Shown piece by piece: positions 1 through 12,162 of a DNA stretch of 64,000 bases. Every line of letters starts with the position of its first letter. The first letter of the stretch is position 1. Position numbers and translations under genes: made by a program. Source of the stretch: Mixia osmundae IAM 14324 (Eukaryota > Basidiomycota > Mixiomycetes > Mixiales > Mixiaceae); NCBI RefSeq assembly GCF_000708205.1, contig NW_014575561.1, positions 1,176,577 to 1,240,576 on the forward strand, given 5' to 3'. The notes below the pieces were generated by a model, which worked only from the letters and a program-made list of their open reading frames with translations, searched no databases and had not been told where the DNA came from.

Positions 1-1
1 G

Positions 2-1099
2 TGGCTCATATTCTTGCTCGTGCACGTCTTCCAGTCGCGGCAATACTTGCCGGCTGTCGTGCTCACGTTTGCTGTTCTTGTTTCTGTCTGCATCGCACTC
101 AGTATGCTTGTCGCCTTGCCGCCTGTGCGCTACTTCTATCACGAGTAAGCAAGGGATGGGGTCTCTGTAGCACAACTAATCTCAGCGCAGCTATTTCGAG
201 GCAGGTCACAGGTTCATTGGATGGACTTCACTCGCTTTCATCTGGGTCCTCTGCATCACGCTATCATTCTGGGACGTGCCAACGCAGTACGTCTCGTGTT
301 TCCAGCCGAGCCGGGATCTGATCAGTGGAGCAGATCATGGATTGCCAAGGCATCGCGCTTGCACAACGCGCTACTCGCATTGACGGTCGTGCTGACTGCG
401 CTCATCGTCGCGCCATGGTTGTCGCTACGCAAGGTCGCAGTCGAAGTCGAGACGCCTTCCGATAAGCTGGCAATCCTCAAGTTCCCAGGCGGACTGGGAG
501 ACGGTTTTGCAGGCCGGATCTCGCGTTCACCTCTCATGGAAACGCATGCGTTCGGCATTACGAGCGAAGGGCCCGACGCAGATTGCCATTATATGGGCTG
601 CGGCGTGCAAGGCGACTTTACTAAAGGTCTTGTGAGCAATCCGCCGAAGTATCTATGGACGAGGAAGATCCGATTTGCTGCAGCCAGCTATCCAGCCAGC
701 ATGTTCAAGCGCGGCGTCGTCATCGCGACCGGCGCGGGCATCGGTGCCGTCCTCGCGACTGCCTTGCAGAACGAGCGATGGTTCCTGATATGGGTAGCTA
801 GTGATCTCGAAAAGGCGAGTCCCTTCTTTCCCTCGCGCTTGCTGTTGCTGAAGTCTGAGCAGACGTTTGGCACGACATTTCTGGATATGATCGAACGGAA
901 GATCCCCGAAGAACGCAGAATCATCTGGGATACGCGTAAGAAGGAACGTCCGCACACCATGAAGCTATTGGAAGAGGTCGTGGAGATGTGGCAGGCCGAG
1001 GTTGTGTTCATCACAAGCAACCCTAAAGGCAACAAGGACATCAAAGAGGGCTGTTACGCTCGAGGCATCTATGCTTTCGGACCCGTCTGGGACTCTTGA
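2..1099 (+). CDS. TmpA-like membrane oxidoreductase, C-terminal part
   Basis: The 5' end lies outside the window. Exons of about 2-146, 212-290 and 326-1099 encode several hydrophobic helices, then a cytosolic region resembling a ferredoxin-NADP reductase-type fold (FPGGLGDGF, then GAGIGAVLA as a likely nucleotide-binding loop). The ending GIYAFGPVWDS fits fungal TmpA-like proteins and the C-terminal module of some NRPS-like enzymes. In Aspergillus TmpA is linked to conidiation signalling, but I cannot tell whether this is a stand-alone TmpA or the tail of a larger enzyme. The second intron has a weak donor (GTCTCG), so that boundary is approximate. Confidence 0.6.
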
Positions 1100-1363
1100 G
1101 GGCACTGGGGTCGCATGTATACGCAGTCGGGGTTGTGTGGATGCAAGTCGTCGATCAAGGACTGGTCGCTACAGCGAGCTAGTGGTCGGCGCGCGAGCGA
1201 TCGATCGGTTTTGCGTGCGCGCGAATTGAAAGATTCGGAGAGAGAAGGCGCGTTCGTTGGCGCGATTTCGGAACCACTCTGGCTGGCACAGCCGGTAAGC
1301 CAAGTCGAGGCGATGCGCCGTCAGTCTGAACAAGCAAATCCGTAGCGACAGGAGAGAGTCAAG

Positions 1364-3000
1364 ATGCCAGATATGACGCAGGCCGCGCTGAGTCAGCTTC
1401 CCACCGCTTTCCTGTCGCCTAGTAGCCGTACACGCTCGTTTGTGGACTCGCAGTCTTCGATCGCCTACGACAAGAGCTCGGCGGACGATGATGCAATCTC
1501 AGCAGCCGATTCGCAGACGCACACGCTCGCTACATCGACTATGACGCCCAAATCGGCGCACGGGCTCCCTCAGCAGGCCAAGGTAAGGGCATCAGGCAGT
1601 GCAGACCTACCAAACTATCCAGAGATCTACTATCCCGGCCGATCGGATGCCAAAGGAAAGGCCTCCGTCTCCGCTCGGATCTTGGGCGATGGCAATGGCG
1701 GTGTCTTGCGGCCCCGTTCGACGGCGGGCTACACTTATACAGAGCAAGGTGTCAATGGCGCCAAGAAGTCACTCAAGAAGCGCAGAAAGGCAAGAGGGGA
1801 CGTACACCAGACGACCGGCCTCGTTGTCGACGAAGATGGGCATCTGCACGATCCCGAGTGTAAGTCGTGCGCCATCGCGACCGGCTCGCTTGCTGATGCT
1901 GTCGAGCAGATGTCCACTTTCGAACGGCAACGCCGGTGCACGTGCAACAGCAACAGCACATGCAGGCCCAGAAGAGACGCGAGAGTCAGTCATCTGTGTC
2001 TAGTGAATCGACTACATCCAGTATCGAAGCAACGGGACATTACTCTGGCAAGAATGCGACGGCGCCTCGAGATCCGTTCATGGGCTCGCTCAAGCCATCC
2101 TCAAATTACCGGTATGACACCCCTTCGCGCACATCGGTGAACCGTCCATCGGCAGATTCGGCAAGAAATGATGCCCTCCTCTCGCCAACTCACGACACAA
2201 GCATGCTACAGCCTAGACGCGTCTCTGCTGATTTTGCTGGCTCAAGCAGCAGAACGCCTATAGTAGGAAGCACGGCCAACGGCACTTCCGTAAGAAACAA
2301 GCTTCGTTCTCGCGCTGCGCCCCACCATATCGATACGGAGCGGACGACTCTGGCCAGTCATCGCACCAACGTCACTTCACCGCTTCAGGATGAGCCTGGT
2401 TTCGCTCGTGCAGCAGATGAGACCTATAACCCGTACACATTCGTGCCTTCTACCGCGATAGGGCGCAGCAGTCGGTTCAAGGATATGCCGCCGCCACAGC
2501 CACGCAAGACTGCCAGGCCAATGTCGCAGGCCGCTTTGCAGATCCCCACACAGGACGACGGGCTGGCAGCCAGTGCAGCGCCGATGGCAAAATCCTACAT
2601 GGAGGTTCTGCCAGACCCAGCCGCTCCTTTTGCGCCGCCAAAAGTCCCCTTTGCGCAGCCACTAGCCTCACCGATGGCTGATACGGTCTCAGATGCCTCG
2701 GGCCGCAAGAAGAGGCGGCGGCCACGCACCGTTGGAGGCGAAAGCGCTATGTCGACCTCGACCGTGCCGGAGGAGCTGCCGCCTCCCAGATTGCAGACAA
2801 CCTACCTCCCATCAGCCGACAACCCTGAGCGACACCGGGGCGCTAGTCATCTCAAAACAGGCAGAGCTACAACCGATGACGCCATTGGCGCCGGCTGCTA
2901 CTCTGTCAAACGCGCTTGGCGTGGTTTCATGCTCGACATCAAATTCTCTTGGTTCAGGCAGGTCTCTGTCACGCGAATAATGCTGCTGCTGACCCATTGA
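1364..3000 (+). CDS. Serine-rich protein of unknown function
   Basis: The start ATG at 1364 is the first in the frame. A 50-nt intron at 1860-1909 (GTAAGT donor, GAGCAG acceptor) moves the reading frame and joins HDPE to VHVQQQQ, giving about 528 residues. The protein is low-complexity and rich in Ser, Pro, Ala and Arg, with a basic patch (KKSLKKRRKARG) and a polar HLHDPE segment. I recognise no domain, signal peptide or membrane segment. The C-terminus is uncertain, because two frames stay open near 2800-3000 and a further intron could change the last 60-80 residues. It is convergent with ELP3. Confidence 0.5.
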
Positions 3001-3127
3001 CATAGGTACTGTCGCGATGTCAAGCGGTCGATGGGCTAGTCCCAACCCAAGATGTCTTGTAATTGAACATGCAAAAGTTGGCACCCTGCTCAGCAGGAAA
3101 CCACAACACTCTCACTTCAAGCGCGCT

Positions 3128-4885
3128 CTAGTATAGCATTTTGGTCATGTAAGGGCCATCAAGCGAGTATCCCAAACGGCGATAGTACGAGCGTACGCCG
3201 ACGCCCGAGATGACTGCCAGCTTGACACTGCCATGCTCTTCTCTTGCTATCCTCTCGGCTTCCTCCATCAGTAATGTACCAAAGCCTTGGTGCTGAAACT
3301 TAGTCGGGTCTCTGGAGTGCATGGGCACAGCAGTGCCATAGACATGCAGCTCGCGGATGATGGAGGTTTGTCCGGCCTGTGTCAGCTCCGGCCTGAATGT
3401 GCCTTCGCTCGAGCACTTGCGCAGACGAAGCAGCCCAATCAGAATATCCTGCTCGGGATCCTCGTAACTCAGGAAAGTCTCCCATCCACCATTGGCGACA
3501 TAGTCTCGCCTGATCAGCTCTGCTTGATCCGGCCTGACTTTGGTGTGGATTTCGTGCACGCCGACCTCGCGGAAACGTACATCGCGGCATTCGGCGCCGA
3601 AGTCCTTCATCCTTGCCATCGCTAGCTCGCGCAAGTTTCCGTTCTCGACGCCACTAGATACAAGCGGCATCGGGATATCTCTGCCCTACGATCAGCACGG
3701 GTAGAGCTACTTGTAAGCAAAATCACCTCTGCACCCGGTATATGCGAGTCCATGGCGGTACGAGAGCGAGTATACGCGCCACGATGTCGACGAGCGCATT
3801 GGGCGTATAGTTCTTGTAGCGACCAGTACGCCATAGCTCGTAGAGACCTGTACCCCGAATGACAAGCGTGGGGTAGATTTTGAGGCCGTCGGAGCGAAAG
3901 GCTGGATTCTCAAAATACTCCTGCAGAACGCTCAGCCCGAGCCGAAGAGCCGAATGGCTAGACTCGCATGGAACTGCTCAATGTCACGCTCGACACCGAC
4001 ATTCGGCAGATCGGGCATCATATGAGAAACGACCTTGAAGCCGGCATCTTTCGCCAGATGGAAAGACTCGCACGTCGCGTTGACAGTATGACCGCGATTC
4101 GTGTCTCTCGCCACGTCTTCGTAGACTGACTGGACGCCAATCTCGAGTCGAGTACAGCCGTAACGTAACATCTGCGAGAGGTGAGGCTTGAGACAATAGT
4201 CTGGCCGCGTCTCGATCGTGATGCCGATACACTTTGTCTTTGCTCGCTCTGAAAATCTGACAGCTTCATCGAGATCTGTGCCCGTCCAGCCGCTGAGCGA
4301 GTTGTGCAGCTGGGCAATGAAATTCGATCTGTATGCTTCCGGCAAACTCATCATCGTGCCGCCCATGACGATGAATTCGACCTTGTCAACTGAATGACCG
4401 AGGCCACGTAGCTGCTCGACACGTCCTTTGCTCTGTTCGTAAGGATCGTAGCGAGCTCGGATGGCTCGCATGCTCGTAGGCTCATAGCCAGTGTACGATT
4501 GGGTCGAGTAATCAAAGTCAGAGTCAGGCCCTCCTGGACAGTAGACGCAAACGTTGCCCGTCATGGCGATATGAGGACATCGATGGGGCTTGGACATGAC
4601 CGCAACGACTGCGATACCGCTCGCTGTTCTGATGGGCTTCGCTTTCAGCTTTGGCAGCAGAGCTTCACGCATATCCTCAGGGACTGCAGCAATGATGTCG
4701 ACCAAGCGAGGACTGTTGCCTGACTTGTACTTCTTTGCGATCCTCGTCTTCAGCCCGTTGAGTGAGATATCTTTGTTGTGCTGGTGCGCCTGGATGAGTT
4801 CGGCGACGATGTCGGAGCACATACGGATGAGCGTCTCTGCTGGACTCGGACCGCCGCCAGGGGGCACTCCATTCGTGTTGACCAT
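3128..4885 (-). CDS. ELP3: Elongator complex catalytic subunit Elp3
   Basis: Elp3 is the radical-SAM/acetyltransferase subunit of Elongator, which makes cm5/mcm5 side chains on wobble uridine (U34) of tRNAs. The 554-residue product matches the yeast length (about 557). Cysteines 103, 113 and 116 ([14 protein letters not shown]) form the radical-SAM cluster site. The C-terminal third is a GNAT domain ending GPYMTKMLY. Exons are 4885-3968, 3920-3727 and 3680-3128. The first intron (3921-3967, 47 nt) requires a GC donor (GCGAGT): only this splice gives the conserved EQFHEYFENP, and no GT donor restores the frame. The second intron (3681-3726) is GT-AG. The gene is divergent from THI6, with about 120 bp between starts. 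Confidence 0.96.
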
Positions 4886-5007
4886 GCTGTACGAGGTCGC
4901 TCGAGTCAGAGTCGAGTCGAAGATATTTCGAATTTCGCGCGAGGCTCGAGGAATTCTGAGGAAGCTTGCCCTGCCCGAGTTTGCTCAAGCCATCAGGTTT
5001 TATTCTC

Positions 5008-6698
5008 ATGGCGCTCCCCAGATCACCGCTGTACCTCGTCACACAGCGAGAAGCTCTTCCTCCGGGCGTCTCACTCGAGCAATGTGTACAAGAAGCTCTG
5101 CAAGGCGGCGTCGAGATCGTGCAGCTCAGAGAGAAGCACGCCGATTCTCGAGAATTCCTAGAGATCGCTCGCGGTCTACAGACGATCTGTGATGCTGCAG
5201 AGGTGCCTCTCGTCATCAATGATCGAGTGGACATTGCTCTCGCATGCGGTTGCCGCGCTGTGCACCTCGGACAGAGTGATCTCTCCGTCAAGGACGTCTG
5301 CGCGCTCATGCCGACAGCAAAGTCGATTGGCGTGTCCGCGCATGATGTATCAGAAGCCACTGTTGCTTGCGCTACCGACGACGTGAGCCTCATAGGCATC
5401 GGACCCATCTACGCGACGACATCCAAGAGCGATGCCAAGGAGGCACTCGGACCTCGAAAGCTAGCACGAATCATAGACGCTCTCCGGGCTTACGAGAGGA
5501 CACTGTCATCAGCGAACGGACGAGTGAGCATCGTTGCCATTGGTGGCATCAATGCTTCCAATGCGGCCAGAGTCTTGCATATGACCTGCAATTTTGACAC
5601 TGGCGAGACAGAAGCTGGCCTTGCTGTCATTTCTGCCATCGTCTCATCACCGAGACCGCGAGAAGCTGCTCAAAGTCTTTCTGACATTCTGGCGGATTAC
5701 AGATCTGAGGGTCGCAGTCATAAGCCAAGTCGCGAGGACTTGCTTGCCAATGTCGTCCGATTGCATGATTCTAGCCGCGAGAGTGGCGGCTTGCTGCATC
5801 ACATCACCAACACGGTCGTACAGAACCAGTGCGCCAACGTTGCGCTCGCCCTACGCGCCAGTCCGATCATGTCCATGTCGCCTGAAGAGGCAGGCGACCT
5901 CTCTGCCATACTAGGCTGCCTTGTCATCAACCTCGGCACGCTCACAGATGATAGTCTCCGCGTGATGAAGGAAGCCGGACGACACGCAAACAGCAACAAG
6001 AAGCCTATCGTTTTCGATCCAGTCGGTGTCGGCGCCTCGGCATTCAGACAAAGCAAGACGGATCAACTGCTCGATCATGTTCAGATGAGCATCATCAAGG
6101 GTAATGCAGGCGAACTGGCGGCACTTTCGGGCGATAAGAGCGTCCGAGCTCGCGGTGTTGACTCTGCTGGAGGGTTTGCAGACCCTGTCAAGGCGGTTCG
6201 CGATCTAGCCAGGCAAGAGAGATGCGTCGTCGTACTGACGGGGCAGATCGACTATATCTCGGACGGCATGACAGTGATCAAATTGTCAAATGGTGTGCCT
6301 CATTTAGGCAACATCACAGGCTCAGGCTGCGCCACGGGTGAGACCAAGCAAATCGTGTACGCTCGAAGCTTATACAGTTGACAGGCACGTGCATTGCGGC
6401 CTATGCATCCGCAGCGCACTCGATGAGTACCACGATGCGAGCTACAGTACCACAAGCGAGCATCTGGGGTGGAGGCGACATGCTCTCTGCAGCAGTAGGC
6501 GGGATTCTTGCCATGACGGTCAGTCTCTCCCGCTGTCAAAGGCGCGCCTGCGCTGAATCGGTCGCACAGGTTGCCGCAGAGATTGCCATGGAAAAGCAGC
6601 CGGGCGGTCCATCGACTTTCACGGGCCATCTGATCGATGCGCTGTACAACCTCACTGCGCAGAATCTGGTCGAACGGGCACGAGTGGAAGTCGTCTGA
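5008..6698 (+). CDS. THI6: Bifunctional thiamine-phosphate synthase / hydroxyethylthiazole kinase
   Basis: This is a fungal thiamin biosynthesis fusion of about 530 residues. The N-terminal half is ThiE-like (PLYLVT, QLREKHAD, INDRVDIALA, HLGQSDL, IGIGPIY), joining the pyrimidine and thiazole phosphates. The C-terminal half is a ThiM-type thiazole kinase (ITNTVVQNQCAN, FDPVGVGAS, TGSGCATG, YNLTAQN). Intron 6338-6384 (47 nt) restores GSGCATGTCIAA. A second intron, 6519-6569 (51 nt, GTCAGT donor), is likely although it is frame-neutral and stop-free, because its removal joins GGILAMT to VAAEIA as in the family. Start at 5008 is preferred because the ThiE domain begins a few residues later; an upstream in-frame ATG lies at 4966. 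I see no THI-box or TPP riboswitch. Confidence 0.93.
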
Positions 6699-6733
6699 GA
6701 CACGATAGAAGTGTATGTTGTTGGAACAGAGCA

Positions 6734-7900
6734 TCACATTCCCTCGCGAATCCGCTCGGGTTTGCCAGAATCGTTTGAAACGAGATGCTCATTCTGCGCC
6801 GGCAGCGCAAGCGAGTTGCCTACTACCTGCTCATTCGCAGATGGAGCGGGGGACGCTTCAAGCTGATCGAAGCCACTGCTACATCGGTCAGCGGTGGCAT
6901 CGGCAGGATGTAGATATCCCCACCTAAGATCGCCGCAGGCGACAAAAGGCGCAATGAGGTGCGAGCTCGGCGTGCCCGTGCTGATATCGCCGGCGAGCGA
7001 GTGCGCAAAGTCGAGGAGCGGTGACGATAGGTCCAGCAACAAACCTGCTGGCGGCCGAAAGTCTTGGCAGACGACGAACGCCTCTGCTTCACTATGAGCG
7101 AGTTAGGCCGCGGCCTGTAGATGATCGCGTACCAATTGATGAATCGCGCGAACTTCTTGGCTTAGCGCAATCTACCTTGCCGAACAAGCATTCGAGCTGA
7201 TCGAATAGCAGAGTAACATCCTTGCCGCGGAAGATCTTTGCGATGAAAGTGCCACGAGGTTCGAGAGTATGCAGAGTGATATTGAGGGCGGCCAGCAACA
7301 GTCGCGATTGCATAAATTCGTCTAGATCGTGTAAACCCGTGACTGTGTTGATGATCAGCGTCAAGCAGGACAGGGGAACGACGGCATGCCATCTGGTGCG
7401 CCGTCACAAACGACGAGCTGAGCTTTCTCTCCTTTGAAATATTCGATGATGCGTTGTGCCGTTGCGAGCTTTGTGATGTCGCCCACGAGCTGGACCACGC
7501 CAGGTAAAGCAGCCTGATTGGCTATGAGGGAAGCGTCCGATCCGAGTGACGGGTGCACTTGCCATTGGCTGCAAATCAACCGCGACAATGACGGCATCTT
7601 GCTCTTTGCCGACTCTGCGAGCGATTGAGCTGCGTACCTGAATCTCCGAGCATCCACCGACATCAGAGCATCAGACAGGACTTGTGACCAGCTGCCGGGA
7701 GCAGCGCAGAGGTCGATACATCGAGTGACGCCTCGAAAGAGGTCAAATTCCTCATCGAGATGAAGCAACTGTCCTTACTCTTAGCTCGGCCACTGACGCT
7801 CCAAAAGACTGCATGCCTTGTACGCCGACCTCGCTCGATAGCCATCTGACTTTGCCAGACGGTAGAAGATATCCCGCTTCTGGGTGCTTCGCCCGCCCAT
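6734..7900 (-). CDS. TRM7: tRNA ribose 2'-O-methyltransferase (Trm7/FTSJ1)
   Basis: Trm7/FTSJ1 2'-O-methylates positions 32 and 34 of tRNA anticodon loops. Seven exons (7900-7817, 7768-7662, 7614-7563, 7513-7390, 7342-7133, 7083-6924, 6878-6734) give 293 residues. Landmarks are [21 protein letters not shown], the SAM-binding [43 protein letters not shown] and [15 protein letters not shown]. Three of six introns (7769-7816, 7514-7562, 7343-7389) need GC donors (GCATGC, GCAAGT, GCATGC); GT alternatives break the conserved joins. The last intron (6879-6923, 45 nt) has no stop and is frame-neutral. Start 7900 ([10 protein letters not shown]) fits the family; in-frame ATGs exist upstream to 7990. 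Confidence 0.93.
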
Positions 7901-8088
7901 CGTCACCAATGGCGACGCTTTGCCAGGAAGCGCGAGTGTCAGCTGTTTGGGGTCACTCATAACCTTTGTCTCCGGCCGTATAGCCTCCACACTGCATCAC
8001 CACAGCCACTGTGTCACATCTTGCACAGCTTTGCCATGACATGCCCGCCGCCCACTTTCCAATCGTCCATCGCCATCAAAAGACAAAG

Positions 8089-9375
8089 ATGCGTTCAGTC
8101 CTCGCAGCAGCAGCCATCTCCGTGCCCAGCGTTCTCGGACTCGCTTTCGAGCCCGCCCTTCGCTCGCTCGGTCACACGAAGACGGCTGACTTCTTCAAGG
8201 CTCACCCTCAATATTTGACCCCACTGCTCGCCAAGCCAAAACCTCTCACCTTTGTGTCCCCGTCTGATGCCGCCTGGGAGAGACTCATGCCTTCGGTCTG
8301 GGGAGAGTAGATCCAGCCTGCCACCTCTGGTCAGATGCACAGCTGACATCGGTGACAGCAACGAATTTATCGGGGGAGCTTACCTCGCCTACCACATGAT
8401 CACGGACAAGATCGATGTTGCCGCCTTGCCAGAAAACGAGCGAGTCACCTACCGTACTGCAGCACAAGCCGTTCCTCGCTTCCCGCTCAACATTGGCAAG
8501 GGCGTTCCGGCCGCTGTGTCGTTCGTCAAGTCAGACAATGAGTTCCATGTACTCTACCGCGCTTATGATGGCAACGACACCGTCCGAACAACTCCCGCTC
8601 TCGTCTCTGACGAAGGCGTCACCGTATTCTCGGTCGATGTGCGTCTCTTTTTACCGCAATTCTGATCTCTCTCATTCGATTGCGCAGTCATTCTTCGATG
8701 TCCCCAACTCTGATGTCTTGTCGGTGACAGAGGGCACGCCCCATGGCGCGGTCGCTTTCGATCTCAACGAGATCCTGCAGTACGCTACTCCCAACGCTGA
8801 CGCCTTGCGCAACATCAAGAAGCCCGCTGCTGTGACACTCTTCATGCCCAACAACACGGTATTCGGACCCATCCTGAAGAACAAGTCCATCCCCCCTGCT
8901 AGCATCGCTGCCGCTTTCCGCAACGCCATGATCAAGGGCGCTGTCCTCCACTCATCGCAGTTCGATAAGAAGATCGTTGCTACCTCCTCGGGCGGTCAAG
9001 TCTTGACCATCGAGCCCTCGCCTCACGGCACAATCATCACAAGCGGCAAAGAAACGTGCAAGCTTGTCTACACCGGTATGCTGCTTGCTGGTAGCCCTCT
9101 GCTCCTCGCTGACTGCTTTGCAGATATCGAGATGATCAACGGCATCGTGCACATCATCGACTGCCTGTTCTCCAACACTGCTATCGATGAAGCCAAGGCT
9201 AAAGCCGAGTCAGTCTGATCGTCATCAGAGTCCTTGCCGTGCTTATGTATGTCTCTACAGCTCTGCCGATTACCTTGCCTTCACCGAGTCGAGCAAGAAC
9301 CCCAAGACGGGCAAGATTGATGGCACGACGCCCACGCCGTTCGGTGCTGCTCACAAGCGAAGCAACCGCGCCTAA
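8089..9375 (+). CDS. Secreted fasciclin (FAS1) domain protein A
   Basis: Five exons (8089-8306, 8359-8638, 8688-9075, 9124-9208, 9261-9375) encode 361 residues. A signal peptide (MRSVLAAAAISVPSVLG) leads two FAS1 domains. The first has TFVSPSDAAWERLMP; the second has VTLFMPNNTVFGP and ends INGIVHIIDC. FAS1 proteins are extracellular adhesion modules of cell walls and matrix. It is the first of three same-strand homologues, and intron positions partly match those of its neighbours (after SVD, and before DIEMINGIVHI). No GPI-like hydrophobic tail is visible, so it is probably soluble or wall-associated. Confidence 0.88.
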
Positions 9376-9522
9376 TGTTTCATGTAGTCCAACAAATGCA
9401 ACTCGCGGCTACAGAGCTAAGACGCGGGGCCCGGCTCGCACGATGCCCAAATTGAAGCGACACGAAACAGCGTCACATCAGGCAAAACTTTGGCTTGTCC
9501 TGCCGCGACCATCCAGTCGGAG

Positions 9523-10695
9523 ATGCTTCTCAGAATCCTCTTCTTGATCGCAACAGCCTCGTTAGCTCTCAGCGAGCCTATCATCTCGGCTCTCAGGACT
9601 GCGGGCTACACGCAGACTGCCGCTTTTCTCGCAGCCCATCCGGCCTATGCCAAAGCGATCTTTGGGGTCCCCGGATACCGAGGCGATGTGACCTTTCTCG
9701 CTCCGTCAGATGCAGCTTGGAAGGAGCTTGCGCCATCGCAGAACAATCGCACCTTCCTCGGCGAAGTCTTGCTACCGCTTCATCTGCTTCGAGGTAGGTT
9801 CATCTTGTTCCGCCCGCCAAAGCGATGGGTGAACACCATCGTACAGATCAGATCAACCCAAAGACCGTGGCTCATGCGCCAGCTCATACCATCGTGCGCA
9901 CGGCTTGCTTCACTGGAACCAATCTGGGCAAGCATGCCCCCGCGCCGGCGTTCTTGAGCATTGCAGAGGATGGATCACTGCAGCATTTGTCACGCATGAT
10001 CAATACCGGCACGACCGTCGACACGAGCAAGAACATCGTTTCGGACGAAGGCGTGATCGTCTATGGCGTCGATGTACGTACGTCGCTTGCGTAGACATGC
10101 CGTACTGATCGGTCATCAGGCGTGGAGCGAGGTACCCGCGCCCATGCATACGGCAGTCTCATCGGTGGCCGCACAAGCCAGCGAATACCCCGGCATGCTC
10201 AGGCTAGCCGATGCTAATGGCAACCTCGTCTACCAGATCGAGGCCGGGACGGCTGTCACCCTGTTTGTGCCGCTCAACGACATCATCATTCGCGACCTCG
10301 CAAAGCTCAAGGCTATGCCTGCCTGGCAACTCGTTGCGCTCTTCAGCAACAATATCATCAAAGGTGCAACGATCTACTCGACACAGATCAACGGCGTTTT
10401 GACCGCTTCGAGCGCTGCCGGCACGCCCATCACGATCAAGCGTCCTGCGACCGGAGGCTTCACGGTCACCAACAACGGCCAGACTTTCGAGGTCTATGCG
10501 GCCGACATTCCGATGAGCAACGGCGTCGTCCATATCTTACAAGGCTACTTCGACAACACGGAAGCGCACTGGCAGTTTGGCAATGCTGCTATTGCAAAGT
10601 ATCTCTCCTATACCAATTCGGGCATCGTGCCCTCGTGGGGTGAGATCGATGACATGACGCCCAACACGCTAGGCAGTCGGACGCTTGGAAAGTAG
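9523..10695 (+). CDS. Secreted fasciclin (FAS1) domain protein B
   Basis: Exons 9523-9793, 9847-10073 and 10120-10695 give 357 residues. The signal peptide is MLLRILFLIATASLALS. FAS1 domain 1 has VTFLAPSDAAWKELAP; domain 2 has VTLFVPLNDIIIRDL and SNGVVHILQGYF. It starts about 150 bp after FAS1-A and is followed closely by FAS1-C. The second intron sits at the same place as in A (after the VD of VYGVD). The intron that A and C carry in the last FAS1 motif (before the GIVHI-type segment) is absent here. There is no hydrophobic C-terminal tail, so it is presumably soluble or wall-bound. Confidence 0.87.
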
Positions 10696-10811
10696 CCCCT
10701 CGATGCAAGCCAGGGTTACGTCTCGTTGCTCGTCGCGAAGCACAGCCTCTCTACACCGCATCTCTGTCAGTCAGAAAGCGTAGAGTCGCGCATCCTTGCT
10801 CATCCAGAGAA

Positions 10812-12079
10812 ATGGCGTCGATTGGTCTCCTGGTGCTGCTCGCCGGTGCTGCTCATGCTGCAAGTGTCTCCGATATCTTGACCGAGTTAGGCCATACCAA
10901 GACGAGCGCCTGGCTGGCCAAGAATGGTCACTATCAAGCCGCCATCTTCAATACCTCGCTCGGGCCAATCAGTTTCTGCTCGCCATCCAACAAGGCATGG
11001 GAAGCTCTGATGCCTTCTGCAAACGTAGGCGTTCGATCATCTGATCGCTCCTCGCTGACTGTCCGCGCAGAACGATACATTCATCGGCGAGACTTACATG
11101 CCCTTGCATATCGTTCGTACGCGTCTGGATGCCAGCAAGGTAGCCATCGCGCCCGCACGTTCGATCTACCGCTCCGGCCTGCTGCCGCCTGCTACATTTG
11201 GACTCAACCTGGGCGCTGGCTTGCCCTCACCGCTTGTCTTCCAAGTCAATAGCTCCGGATCCTTGCTCGCGCTCCAGACTGCCTTTGGTGGCAACATCAC
11301 GATCACCCCGAGCAACCAGACGTCGGACGACGGCGTGTCCATCTTCAGTGCCGACATGTGGTTCGATGTGCCGGGCGACATCTTGCTCGCAAGTCAGAAC
11401 GCCAACGGAGCAGACGCGTCCGATTTCGGCTCTGTCTTGCAAGCCGCATCACCTTCTGGTGATCTCCTGGTCGATATACAGTCTTCGAAGGCGCTGACCG
11501 TGCTGATGCCAAACAATGACGCACTTGCGCCGACGAAACGCATGCTCGGATCCCAGCCGCCGGCTCTTCTGACCATGCTGATCAAGAACCACATCATCAA
11601 TGGCACGGCTGTCTATTCGACGCAGATCGAGGACAATCTCGAGGCCGTGACCGCTGCGGGCAGCGCAGTCACTTTTCACAAGGCCGCAAATGGCGATCTG
11701 TCTGTTGCTATTGGCACGACTGCTGCCGTCAAGATCGTCAAGTCGGGTATGTACATTGAGCGTGTCATACGTCGACACGGCTGAAGTTCTTCCAGACATC
11801 TTGGGCGAGAATCTCGTCGTCCATACGATTGCAGGCGTGCTCAAGTCGACGACGAGCGATGACGGCAAGGCCAAAGATGCCAACAAAGCTTACCTGGACT
11901 TTGACGACAGCGGCAAGATCCCCGCTTACGGCGAGATTGACAGCAAGACGCCCATCGCGCTCTCTGTCGCGTCGACCAAGGTCACCGTGATCGCTGCCTC
12001 TTCGGCCACGGGCGGCGTGTCCTCCCTATCTGCCTCGATCGCGCTCGTGCTCGTCGCGCTTGCCTGCGCTGTCATGTAG
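10812..12079 (+). CDS. FAS1 domain protein C with probable GPI-anchor signal
   Basis: Exons 10812-11024, 11071-11746 and 11796-12079 give 390 residues. The signal peptide MASIGLLVLLAGAAHA is followed by two FAS1 domains (ISFCSPSNKAWEALMP; LTVLMPNNDALAP and VVHTIAGVL). Unlike A and B it ends in a hydrophobic stretch (SLSASIALVLVALACAVM) after Ser/Thr/Gly residues, the pattern of a GPI attachment signal. Its expected product is therefore a cell-surface-tethered relative of the two secreted ones. The last intron (11747-11795) matches one in protein A. Confidence 0.87.
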
Positions 12080-12162
12080 CTTGCCTCTTCATTGCAAGCA
12101 CTCGCTTTCGCATCATGCTAACTGCGATACATCCCTACATGGCACAACAGCGTGAGTCACCA

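Noticed and set aside
4677-5408. Minus-strand open frame of 243 codons over the ELP3/THI6 boundary
   Set aside because: It overlaps strongly conserved THI6 and ELP3 coding sequence and has no recognisable protein features.
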